The position numbers and the translations under genes were made by a program. A stretch of DNA of 64,000 nucleotides, taken from contig CAZRWD010000002.1 of NCBI GenBank assembly GCA_964603785.1, positions 1 through 64,000 on the forward strand, written 5' to 3'. This DNA comes from CAZRWD01 sp964603785 (lineage in GTDB: Bacteria; Fermentibacterota; Fermentibacteria; Fermentibacterales; Fermentibacteraceae). The notes beneath the pieces were generated by a model, which worked only from the letters and a program-made list of their open reading frames with translations, had not been told where the DNA came from and did not search any database. Below, one piece after another: positions 52,841 through 62,005 of the stretch. Position 1 is the stretch's first letter; every line of letters starts with the position of its first letter.

Positions 52841-53616
52841 CAGGCTCGGTTCTCCGTCATGCCCAGGATCTCCTCGCGGAGCATCTCCTCGCCGTGAGGT
52901 CCCGTAAGCGAGCCCTCGTGGGCGATCCTGAAGTCGCCGGTCTCCTCGCTCACCACGACCACCACGGCGTCGGAGCGCTCTGCGAGGCCGAGTGCCGCGT
53001 GGTGCCTGGCTCCGAGCTTCGTCCTGAACCTCGTGTACTCGGCCAGCGGAAGCAGGGTCGAGGCCCTGATGATCCTGTTGTTGCGGATGACTATGGCCCC
53101 GTCGTGCAGGGGGCCGGGGGGCTGCAGCATGGCCACGATCAGCTCGGGAAGGACCTCCGTGTCGAGCTCGGTGCCCTCCCTGTAGTAGTTGTCCAGCACG
53201 TCGTTGTGCTCGATGACGATCAGTCCCCCGAGCTTGCGCCTGCGAAGCAGGACGCATGCGCTGACGACGGCCTCGATGGTCTCCCTCCCCGTGACCACGG
53301 GTCTGCCCCTCAGGCGGCCCGAGAACTTCCGGCCCTGGACGAGCAGGAGATTGCGGATGTCCTCGTGGAAGATGATGACCGATGTGAGGAAGAGCACTCC
53401 TACGAGCTTCTCGAGGAGGAAGCCCACGGTGAAGAACTGCAGCTCGCGGAGCAGGGCGCCGCTCACCAGCACGCCGAGGAACACCACGATGACGGACATG
53501 GCGGGGGTCCGCCACAGCGACTTGATCACGAAGCGCGCCAGGATCGCTACCAGCAGGACGTCCATGACCTGGGCGAGCCAGAATCCGCTGATTATCTGGT
53601 GCCCCAGAGGGTTCAC
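52840..53616 (-). CDS. cdaA: Diadenylate cyclase CdaA (DAC domain)
   Basis: 258 residues. Three N-terminal membrane helices (about 15-95) and the DAC domain, which makes cyclic di-AMP from two ATP. GPLHDGAIVI contains the DGA motif near 170. The second motif is RHHAALGLAERSDAVVVVVSEETG near 204: the usual RHR reads RHH. Otherwise it is a normal CdaA/YbbP. GTG overlaps the folP stop as GTGA. cdaR and glmM, common neighbours in other bacteria, are not next to it; a prenyl-synthetase-like gene is. Confidence 0.93.
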   Translation of the reverse strand: MNPLGHQIISGFWLAQVMDVLLVAILARFVIKSLWRTPAMSVIVVFLGVLVSGALLRELQFFTVGFLLEKLVGVLFLTSVIIFHEDIRNLLLVQGRKFSGRLRGRPVVTGRETIEAVVSACVLLRRRKLGGLIVIEHNDVLDNYYREGTELDTEVLPELIVAMLQPPGPLHDGAIVIRNNRIIRASTLLPLAEYTRFRTKLGARHHAALGLAERSDAVVVVVSEETGDFRIAHEGSLTGPHGEEMLREEILGMTENRA

Positions 53617-54815
53617 GCCCGTCCTCCCCCGCCGTCCACGGCCTTCGCGATCCTGACTGCCTGGAGCGCGCCGGCGACATCATGCACCCTCAGCACGTCC
53701 GCGTCACGGACGGCCAGGGCGGCCAGGGCGTGTGCGGCGGGGTCCCTGCCCGCGGGATCCTCCACCCCGGTGACCGTCCCCGTGAACCTCTTGCGCGAGA
53801 ACCCGGCCAGTACGCCGCACCCCAGCCCCCTGAACTCCGCCAGGCGCGAGATGAGGGAGATGTTGTCCTCCAGGCGCTTGCCGAATCCGATCCCCGGGTC
53901 GGCGAGCAGACGGTCGCGCGGGATGCCCGCATCCATGGCCGCCTCGACCCTGCTCCTCAGGAACTCGTACACCTCTCCGACCACGTCGCCGTACCACGGG
54001 GACTCCTGCATGTCCCTGGGCGTGCCCTTCATGTGCATCAGGACCAGGGCGGCGCCCGACCTGGCGACCACCCCGGCCATCCCGGGCGAGCCCAGGGCCG
54101 AGATGTCGTTGACCATCACCGCACCGGCCTCCAGGGCCGCCTCCGCCACCTCCGGAGAGGTCGTGTCGATGGAGATCAGCGCGCCGGGCTCCCGTTCGAG
54201 CACGGCTCCGAGGACGGGCAGGGCCCTGGCGATCTGGACCCCGGGGGGGACGGGTAGCGATCCGGGGCGCGTGGATTCGGCTCCGATGTCGATGATCGAG
54301 GCGCCGCGGGAGATCATTTCCAGGGCGTGATCCGTGGATGCCCCGGGGTCGAGGTAGAGCCCTCCGTCGGAGAAGGAGTCCGGGGTTACGTTGAGGATGC
54401 CCATGAGGAGCGGTCCGTCATCCAGCGGGAGGGTCCCGCGGGAGTGCCGCAGGGGGGGCCGGGGCTCCGGTCCCGCGAGGAGGGCGGGGATCTCCCTGGA
54501 GAGCGCGTCCAGTCCGAACGGCTGGCCCTCCAGCGAGCGGGCCGCGGCCGCCAGGCTCTTCGGCGTGCCGTAGAGGACGGCCATGCTGCAGTCGGCGGAT
54601 GCGTCTATGCACCCTCTGGCGACTATCGCGTCGGCTCCGGCGGAGAGCATGCACTGCTTGAGGATGTTGGCGGCGGCCGGCGTGTGGGGGCCGGTCTTCA
54701 GGACAGCTATCGAGCTGCGGGCGGCTATCCTCTCCCAGGCGCCCGGATCGGCGCCGACGAGATCCATCTCCGCCCTCCACTCGCGGATCGAGGAGAGATG
54801 GAGCCTCCTCGTCAT
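53613..54815 (-). CDS. folP: Dihydropteroate synthase with N-terminal extension
   Basis: 400 residues against about 270-280 for a plain enzyme. The C-terminal TIM barrel starts at GILNVTPDSFSDGG near 139 and shows DIGAESTRPGS, ISIDTTSPEV, NDISAL, LADPGIGFGK and LAGFSRKRF. It joins p-aminobenzoate to the pterin in folate synthesis. The first 115 residues are a separate alpha/beta region (AVLKTGPHTPAAANILKQCM; DCSMAVLYGTPKSLA), seen in some other lineages and of unproven role. ATG overlaps the folE stop as ATGA. Confidence 0.93.
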   Translation of the reverse strand: MTRRLHLSSIREWRAEMDLVGADPGAWERIAARSSIAVLKTGPHTPAAANILKQCMLSAGADAIVARGCIDASADCSMAVLYGTPKSLAAAARSLEGQPFGLDALSREIPALLAGPEPRPPLRHSRGTLPLDDGPLLMGILNVTPDSFSDGGLYLDPGASTDHALEMISRGASIIDIGAESTRPGSLPVPPGVQIARALPVLGAVLEREPGALISIDTTSPEVAEAALEAGAVMVNDISALGSPGMAGVVARSGAALVLMHMKGTPRDMQESPWYGDVVGEVYEFLRSRVEAAMDAGIPRDRLLADPGIGFGKRLEDNISLISRLAEFRGLGCGVLAGFSRKRFTGTVTGVEDPAGRDPAAHALAALAVRDADVLRVHDVAGALQAVRIAKAVDGGGGRA

Positions 54816-55361
54816 CGCCCGGAGGTCGACCTTCCTATCAGCGAGAGGGCCTCGGTCCGGGTCTCGAGCTTCCTCAGGTAGCCCCTCATGGCGGAGGTGA
54901 CGATCCTGGAGTCCCTCTTCTTGACCCCGCGGATGGCCAGGCACATGTGCTCGGCCTCCATGACGACCATGACCCCCCTGGCTCCCATCTCGGCCATCAG
55001 CCGGTCGGCTATCTCGGTCGTCAGCCTCTCCTGCGTGGTCAGGCGGGCCGCCATGGTCTCGACCGTGTGGACGATGGCGCTCAGCCCGGCGATGCGGTCG
55101 TCGGCCGGGAGGTACACGACGTCGCAGCGCCCGATGTAGGGCAGCAGGTGGTGCTCGCAGAGCGAGGCGAAGCTGATGTCCTTCACTATTATGAGCTCGT
55201 TGTGGCCTTCCGCCCTGAATGTGCGTATGGGTCTCGCCGACCCGGGGTCCATCCCTCGGCAGAGCTCGGCGAAGGTGGACGCGGCCCTGCAGGGGGTGTC
55301 GACCAGCCCCTCCCTCGCGGGATCCTCGCCGATGCCCTCGAGGATCAGGCGGACCCCCTCC

Positions 55362-55381
<20 letters not shown>
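54812..55381 (-). CDS. folE: GTP cyclohydrolase I
   Basis: 189 residues, typical. It makes dihydroneopterin triphosphate, the first folate step. The zinc and active-site region SLCEHHLLPYIG near 91, the second zinc Cys in MEAEHMCLAIRGVKK, and GEDPAREGLVDTP near the N-terminus match. The ATG at 55381 gives the standard MxxxKIEEGVRLIL start, but this means its first 20 bases overlap the end of ftsH; GGGGAGGTGAGG lies upstream within ftsH. folE, folP and, farther away, folC are the only folate genes in the window. Confidence 0.95.
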
Positions 55382-57310
<1,929 letters not shown>

Positions 57311-57314
<4 letters not shown>

Positions 57315-57850
57315 TCGTCAGACTCCGATGGATGAGCCACTATGTCCGGCAGGTTCCTGCAGAGGCCGCCCGGGCCGTCCAGCCCGTAACCGAACACGAA
57401 CCTGTCGGGTATCGTGAAGCCGACCCAGGTCAGCTCCACGTCCGTCTGCCTCCTCGAGGGCTTGTCGAGAAGGACGACGGTCCTGACCGACGCCGGATCC
57501 CTCGAAGAGACGAGTTTCTGAATATAGGCCAGGGTGAGCCCCGTGTCGACAATATCTTCGACGATAAGTACATGGCGCCCAGCGAGAGGCGCGGCGGCGT
57601 CCAGGGTCAGGCGCACCTCGCCCGAGGACTCGGTGGCCTCCCCGTAGCTCGAGACCCCCAGGAACTCCACGGACACGCCGCCCCGGATCCTCCTCAGGAG
57701 GTCCGCCGCGAAGACGAAGGCTCCCTTCAGGAGGGGCATGGCCACGATCTCGACGCCCTCGAAGGCCCTGGAGATGTCGTCCGCGAGAGCGGAAACCCTC
57801 GCATCCAGCTCGTCGGCGGAAATCAGGACCTCGGGCTGCGGCCGGTCCAT
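57311..57850 (-). CDS. hpt: Hypoxanthine phosphoribosyltransferase
   Basis: 179 residues, the usual size. It salvages hypoxanthine/guanine to IMP/GMP. PRPP-binding loop VLIVEDIVDTGLTL near 95, with MPLLKGAFVFAADLLRRI before it and WVGFTIPDRFVFGYGLD after. The ATG start lies within the last 28 bases of tilS, an overlap in the other frame. The tilS-hpt-ftsH order is widely conserved among bacteria. Confidence 0.95.
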
Positions 57851-58797
57851 CCCCTGCCACCCCCTCTCTCGAAGATCAGCTCGTCCTCACCCGCATGCAG
57901 GGATACGCCTCCGGGCAGCAGCTTCTCGCCCGACCCGCCGGAGGAGAGCCATGCCACGGTCTTCTCCAGCTCGATCCAGCCGGACCTGGGCCTGCCGCAG
58001 ACCTCCCACAGGACGGAGAGCCTGACGGCCCTCTCCAGGGAGGCGAAGGCCAGCCTGTCCACCGATCCCAGTCCGGTGCCCGCGCCTTCCATTGCTGAGG
58101 CCACCACCCCGTCTGCCACGCGGCGCCAGGATGCGAGACCGGCGGAGGACGCGGCGAGCCTGCGGGAGGCTCCGGGAAAGTCCGCCTCGAGGCGGGCCAG
58201 GGCGCCGTGGCGGAGCCTGTTCCTCGCCGGGCCGGTGTCGAGGTTGGTCTCGTCCTCGCGCCATGAGGCCCCCCGGGAGACCAGGTAGCCCCGCACCTCG
58301 GCCCTCGTGAGGTCCAGGAGGGGTCTCCGCACGGGCCCCTCGCCGCGGTAGTCCATGCCCCCGAGGCCCCTGAGCCCCGCGCCCTCCATGAGTCTCAGGA
58401 GCAGCGTCTCGGCCCTGTCGTCCGCCGTGTGCCCCACGGCGACGAGGCCTTCTCCCGCGGCCTCCCCGTAGATGCGGCGCCTCGCCTCGCTGAAGTCGGC
58501 CTCGGGGGACCCGCCGCGCCTCCTTGCAGGGAGCCTGCGGAGCTCGAACGGGAGCCCGAGCGAGGCTGCGAGGTTCCCAACGAACTCGGCGTCCTCTCCG
58601 CTCGTGGGTCTGTACCGGTGGTCTATGTGGAGGACGGAGAGCGTCCAGCGCATGTGCCCCCTGAACCTGTCGAGCAGGAGGAGCATGCCCACGGAGTCGG
58701 ACCCGCCGGAGACGGCCGCGGTGACGCGCGCTCCCTCCGGGAGCAGCGACTCCCGCCTGACCGTGTCGATGAACCCGAGCTCCGCCGATCTCCTCAT
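57823..58797 (-). CDS. tilS: tRNA(Ile)-lysidine synthase
   Basis: 324 residues, shorter than E. coli TilS and lacking most of its C-terminal domain. It changes C34 of the CAU-anticodon tRNA-Ile to lysidine. P-loop SGGSDSVGMLLLLDR near 33, HIDHRYRPTSGEDAEFV near 60, GHTADDRAETLLLRLMEG near 125 and RRPLLDLTRAEVRGYL. ATG lies eight bases after CATATT with no Shine-Dalgarno, fitting a leaderless mRNA. First gene of the tilS-hpt-ftsH-folE-folP-cdaA run. Confidence 0.94.
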   Translation of the reverse strand: MRRSAELGFIDTVRRESLLPEGARVTAAVSGGSDSVGMLLLLDRFRGHMRWTLSVLHIDHRYRPTSGEDAEFVGNLAASLGLPFELRRLPARRRGGSPEADFSEARRRIYGEAAGEGLVAVGHTADDRAETLLLRLMEGAGLRGLGGMDYRGEGPVRRPLLDLTRAEVRGYLVSRGASWREDETNLDTGPARNRLRHGALARLEADFPGASRRLAASSAGLASWRRVADGVVASAMEGAGTGLGSVDRLAFASLERAVRLSVLWEVCGRPRSGWIELEKTVAWLSSGGSGEKLLPGGVSLHAGEDELIFERGGGRGWTGRSPRS

Positions 58798-58805
58798 GAC
58801 GGGAG

Positions 58806-58811
58806 AATATG
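58806..58811 (-). promoter_or_regulatory. Candidate -10 element (CATATT) for tilS, leaderless geometry
   Basis: Minus-strand GGCATATTCTCC; the hexamer ends eight bases ahead of the tilS ATG. Confidence 0.4.
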
Positions 58812-58913
58812 CCGGAATGAGAAGGATCGGGGCCGGGGGCCCGGCTTCCCCGCGAAGGAATCGGGGGTACAGCGGATGACCGTACGGGACGGCGGGGCAG
58901 TCGATCGGAGATG

Positions 58914-58937
58914 GGGGGCGCCCCCAAGGACGCCCCC
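58914..58937 (-). terminator. Stem-loop downstream of tRNA-Met
   Basis: GGGGGCG / CGCCCCC with a 10-base loop, starting nine bases after the tRNA 3' end on the minus strand. No U tract; could trim or terminate the tRNA transcript before tilS. Confidence 0.35.
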
Positions 58938-58945
58938 GCAAGGCC

Positions 58946-59021
58946 TGGTAGCGGCGAAGGGACTTGAACCCCTGACCCGAGGATTATGATTCCTCTGCTC
59001 TACCAACTGAGCTACGCCGCC
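58946..59021 (-). tRNA. tRNA-Met (anticodon CAT)
   Basis: 76 bases with encoded CCA. Acceptor GGCGGCG pairs with CGCCGCT (one G-U), D arm AGCTC...GAGC, anticodon arm GAGGA-loop ATCATAA-TCCTC, T arm AGGGG-TTCAAGT-CCCTT. The anticodon CAT allows elongator Met or lysidine-modified Ile2. The acceptor ends GGCGG..CGCCGCTACCA look like elongator Met tRNAs of other bacteria, which is favoured. It ends 149 bases upstream of tilS on the same strand. Confidence 0.93.
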
Positions 59022-59031
59022 ACGGGGTGCG

Positions 59032-59061
59032 AAGGTAGCTCCCGGGACGGGCCGCTGTCAA
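59032..59061 (-). promoter_or_regulatory. Promoter of tRNA-Met
   Basis: On the minus strand TTGACA (59061-59056), 18 bases, TACCTT (59037-59032), ten bases before the tRNA 5' end. It has the only consensus -35 noticed in the window. Confidence 0.6.
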
Positions 59062-59076
59062 GCTCGGCGCCCGCCT

Positions 59077-60894
59077 TCAGGGCCGGGTCCCTTCCGGGCA
59101 GCAGATCCTCCCCAGCTCCTCCAGCACCCGCCGGACCTCCCCCTCCGGGAGGGCCGCGTCGCCGTCGTTCACCCTCAGGAGGGCGGCCTGCCTGTTCGAC
59201 CAGTCGATCAGGCTGGCGGTGACCCTGTACTCCTTCACCATGTCCAGGAGGACCTGGAAGGTGTGCAGCCCCTCGGGCAGGACGCAGCAGAACAGGCTCG
59301 CCACCGCTGCCCCCTCGTGCACCACGACGGCGCTGCGCGGTGCCGACCCCCCGCCGCCCGACCGGAGGGCCTCGCTCATCGTGTCGAAGGCCAGCCTGAT
59401 GTGGAGGGACAGCTCGTCGACCGGGGCGCTCGCGCGCAGGAAGTCCTCCAGGCTGTAGTAGAAGTCGGTGACGGTGCTCTCCGGTATGCCCGGCAGCATC
59501 TCGCGGATCTCACGGAGCTGCTTCGCGTCGTTCAGGCGCATGCCCATGTCGAAGTCCCTGAACGACCCGAGGGACCTCTCCATGCAGCCCTTGATGGCCT
59601 CGTAGGCCGTCTCGATCTCCGGATGGGCGTCCCTCTGCACGGTCACGTCGATGAGGTCGACCCACCTGCGCCCGAAGTTGGAGGGAGACTTGAACGAGAC
59701 CACCGTCATGCCCTCCAGCGCGTCCATCTCGCCCACGAGGGACAGGATCTTGGCGTCGTGCTCCTCGATCCCGTCGGCGAACATCACTATCAGGAGCTTC
59801 AGCTCGGCCAGGAAGGTGGTGGTCGACTCCAGGGCGATGTAGACCTGGGTCAGCCTCGAGCTCTCGCACTCCCTGAGGAGGAGGGGGATCAGGGCTCTTG
59901 CGTAGTTCTCCCGGCCGCCGTAGCGGTGGATCCGCTTCAACCGCTCCAGCTCGTTCCTGACCAGCAGCTTCCGCAGCGTGTCGGTCATCCGCACGGTCTC
60001 CTCGCGGCTCGCGGCCAGCCCCAGGGGCCCGGTCATCTCGAGCCGGATGGAGATGATCCCGTCGCCCGTGGTGTATCTCCTCTGGTGCCTTATGGTGGAG
60101 CCGGGCCAGGCGAAGCCCAGGGCCGTCAGGCAGTCCTGGAAGGAGATGTCCCTCTCGTAGCCGGCGATGTTGATTCCCGTCAGGTGCTCCCGGGTCGTGC
60201 GCAGGTTCCTGATCTTGAAGAGCGTCCTGCCGCGCCGCGACCTGACGCCCTCGACGAGGTCGAAGTTGGTCAGGACCATGCGGGCGAGGTCCATCGGCCT
60301 CCTCTCCCTGAGGTACTCGTCGGACCTGGAGGAGATGAAGAGCACCAGCTCGCCGCTGGGTCCCGTGAGGGCCTCGGGGAGGGGCCTGCCCCTGAGCAGC
60401 CTCTGGAGGGATGTGCGGATCCTCTCGTAGATCTCGAGCCTCTCGGAGGCTCTCGCCATGAGCGAAAGGGTGTCGGCCCTGCCCTCCGCCAGCCTTTCGA
60501 GGAGGCCCTGCAGGCCCAGTGCGTCCTCCGCGAACCGGGCCCTGCGGACGGGGTCGGAGTCGCGGATGCCGGCGATCACGAAGCCGCGCCTGCTCCCGCC
60601 GTCGTCGACCGCGAAGCCCTCCGCAATGTCCAGGTTCCACCCGTGGTACTGCAGCTCGCCGAGGCAGATGGTGGCCAGGCCGGGCCAGTCGGAGGCGCAC
60701 ACGGCCAGGAGGGCCAGGTCGTCGTCATCGGAGGCGTCGACTATCACGACGGGGGAGCCCGGTGCGCCTCCGCCCCCGCCGATCAGCCTGCCGTAGATCC
60801 TGCTCCTCCTGCCCGGAGGGATGAGGACCCCGGGGCAGACCCCGACGAGGAGATCCTCCAGGCTGCAGGAACGGGGCTTCCTTCGGGCTCCCAC
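59077..60894 (-). CDS. Uncharacterised ACT-like repeat protein
   Basis: 605 residues, cytosolic, not a known enzyme. An N-terminal piece resembles an ACT domain (about 48-110: VVIVDASDDDDLALLAVCAS then DWPGLATICLGELQYHGWNL). Further small alpha/beta units may be ACT-like too: ITGINIAGYERDIS style at about 240-305, VVSFKSPSNFGRRWVDLI near 400, and LHTFQVLLDMVKEY with LLRVNDGDAALPEGEVR at the end. Between them are helical stretches. ACT repeats usually sense amino acids; the N-terminal part of NAD-type glutamate dehydrogenases has similar repeats, but no dehydrogenase domain is present. GTG start three bases after GGGAGG. Confidence 0.7.
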   Translation of the reverse strand: MGARRKPRSCSLEDLLVGVCPGVLIPPGRRSRIYGRLIGGGGGAPGSPVVIVDASDDDDLALLAVCASDWPGLATICLGELQYHGWNLDIAEGFAVDDGGSRRGFVIAGIRDSDPVRRARFAEDALGLQGLLERLAEGRADTLSLMARASERLEIYERIRTSLQRLLRGRPLPEALTGPSGELVLFISSRSDEYLRERRPMDLARMVLTNFDLVEGVRSRRGRTLFKIRNLRTTREHLTGINIAGYERDISFQDCLTALGFAWPGSTIRHQRRYTTGDGIISIRLEMTGPLGLAASREETVRMTDTLRKLLVRNELERLKRIHRYGGRENYARALIPLLLRECESSRLTQVYIALESTTTFLAELKLLIVMFADGIEEHDAKILSLVGEMDALEGMTVVSFKSPSNFGRRWVDLIDVTVQRDAHPEIETAYEAIKGCMERSLGSFRDFDMGMRLNDAKQLREIREMLPGIPESTVTDFYYSLEDFLRASAPVDELSLHIRLAFDTMSEALRSGGGGSAPRSAVVVHEGAAVASLFCCVLPEGLHTFQVLLDMVKEYRVTASLIDWSNRQAALLRVNDGDAALPEGEVRRVLEELGRICCPEGTRP

Positions 60895-60904
60895 GAACCT
60901 CCCA

Positions 60905-60933
60905 TTGCTCGCCGGGCGGGCCGGCGGTTATAC
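60905..60933 (+). promoter_or_regulatory. Promoter of tRNA-Val
   Basis: TTGCTC (60905-60910), exactly 17 bases, TTATAC (60928-60933), fourteen bases before the tRNA 5' end. It lies just upstream of the divergent ACT-like gene. Confidence 0.65.
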
Positions 60934-60947
60934 CTTCGGTCCCCGGC

Positions 60948-61024
60948 GGGCGAGTAGCTCAGGTGGTTGGAGCGCCTGCCTTACAAGCAGGAAGTCGGGG
61001 GTTCGAGTCCCTCCTCGCCCACCA
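60948..61024 (+). tRNA. tRNA-Val (anticodon TAC)
   Basis: 77 bases with encoded CCA. Acceptor GGGCGAG / CTCGCCC fully paired, D arm, anticodon stem CCTGC/GCAGG with loop CTTACAA, T stem CGGGG... with TTCGAGT. Anticodon TAC reads GUA/GUG/GUU valine codons depending on modification. Confidence 0.95.
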
Positions 61025-61030
61025 GCGGGG

Positions 61031-61759
61031 CTACCTCGCGAGCCTGAAACCGGCGCTCCACGAGCGGTCGCCTTCGTACATGCCGGTGTATGTCCCTATC
61101 TTCATGCCGGATGCGGGAGAGAGCCACGACCCCCCGAAGAGGACCGTCCACCCGCTGTCGGGCCTGGTCATCTCGGCGACGTTCCCGCAGAGGTCCGCCA
61201 GACCCTCGGACGACAGCGGGAACGAGGCCACAGGGGCGGTGTACAGGTATCCGTCCTGGTTGCGGAGATCCCAGTCCCCCGATGTGAGATAGCTCGCGGG
61301 GAAACCCGATTCGTCGGGCTCGGCCCGTCCCCAGGGATACTGGCCCCCGACGGGGGGCGCCAGACCCTGCGATGCGGCGTACTCCATCTCGGCCGGGGTC
61401 GGCAGCCTGCAGCCGATGGCCTCTGCCGCCGCCTGCGCCTCCAGGGCCGACATGTTCAGCGCCGGATGGTCGGGGAACGAGTCGATGTAGCATGCCATGC
61501 CCGGGAAGGAGGGATCCGGGGGGAGGTCCACCCCGGCGCGTGCGGCCAGCCAGGCGTAGAGCCTGTTGGTGACCTCGGTCCTGCCGAGTTCGAAGGGCCT
61601 GATCTCGACCGTGTCGCCGGCCGATGTGACGAAGTCGCGGCCCTCGAACCTGACGAAGGCCGTGTCCCCCTCCGCCGGGTCGGCGCCCGCGGCCGGCGGG
61701 CCTGACTCGACCCCGCATCCCGCGAGGACGAGGGCGGCTGCGAGGAGTATCCTCTCCAC
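61031..61759 (-). CDS. FGE-like (SUMF1-type) lipoprotein
   Basis: 242 residues. Lipoprotein signal with LVLAGC near residue 15. The rest is a formylglycine-generating-enzyme-type fold: GRTEVTNRLYAWLAA, CRLPTPAEMEYAASQG, YPWGRAEPDE, LADLCGNVAEMT and the ending SAGFRLAR. The C-terminal Cys pair of true FGE is absent (GGSWLSPAS where GGSW...C..RG is expected), so it is probably a binding or structural relative. GTG start shares one base with the upstream stop. Converges on tRNA-Val with six bases between. Confidence 0.88.
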   Translation of the reverse strand: MERILLAAALVLAGCGVESGPPAAGADPAEGDTAFVRFEGRDFVTSAGDTVEIRPFELGRTEVTNRLYAWLAARAGVDLPPDPSFPGMACYIDSFPDHPALNMSALEAQAAAEAIGCRLPTPAEMEYAASQGLAPPVGGQYPWGRAEPDESGFPASYLTSGDWDLRNQDGYLYTAPVASFPLSSEGLADLCGNVAEMTRPDSGWTVLFGGSWLSPASGMKIGTYTGMYEGDRSWSAGFRLAR

Positions 61760-61986
61760 TACTTCAGGATGATGGCGAGCGGCAGGATCCCGCAGTATCC
61801 CAGGACGAGCATGATGGGAGCCAGGGTGATGTGCCCCGCCCTCAGGAGGAACCAGCCTGCGACGATGACGAGGAGGCCAGAGGCGAAGAGGATGTAGTTC
61901 CTCGCCCTGTAAGGGATCTTCTCGACGTCCCCGGACTCCTTCGTGATCGAGTCCCTCTTCTCCGCTGCTGCTGCATTCTTGGGCAT
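61759..61986 (-). CDS. Small inner-membrane protein (DUF3098-like)
   Basis: 75 residues: hydrophilic N-terminus (PKNAAAAEKRDSITKESGD), RARNY, then two membrane segments (LFASGLLVIVAGWFLL and ITLAPIMLVLGYCGILPLAII) and a terminal Lys. This matches small two-helix proteins common in FCB bacteria; function unknown. ATG at 61986 has GGAAGG six bases upstream; another ATG two codons earlier is possible. It sits between folC and the FGE-like gene. Confidence 0.7.
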   Translation of the reverse strand: MPKNAAAAEKRDSITKESGDVEKIPYRARNYILFASGLLVIVAGWFLLRAGHITLAPIMLVLGYCGILPLAIILK

Positions 61987-62005
61987 CGGCATCCTTCCGT
62001 CCCGG

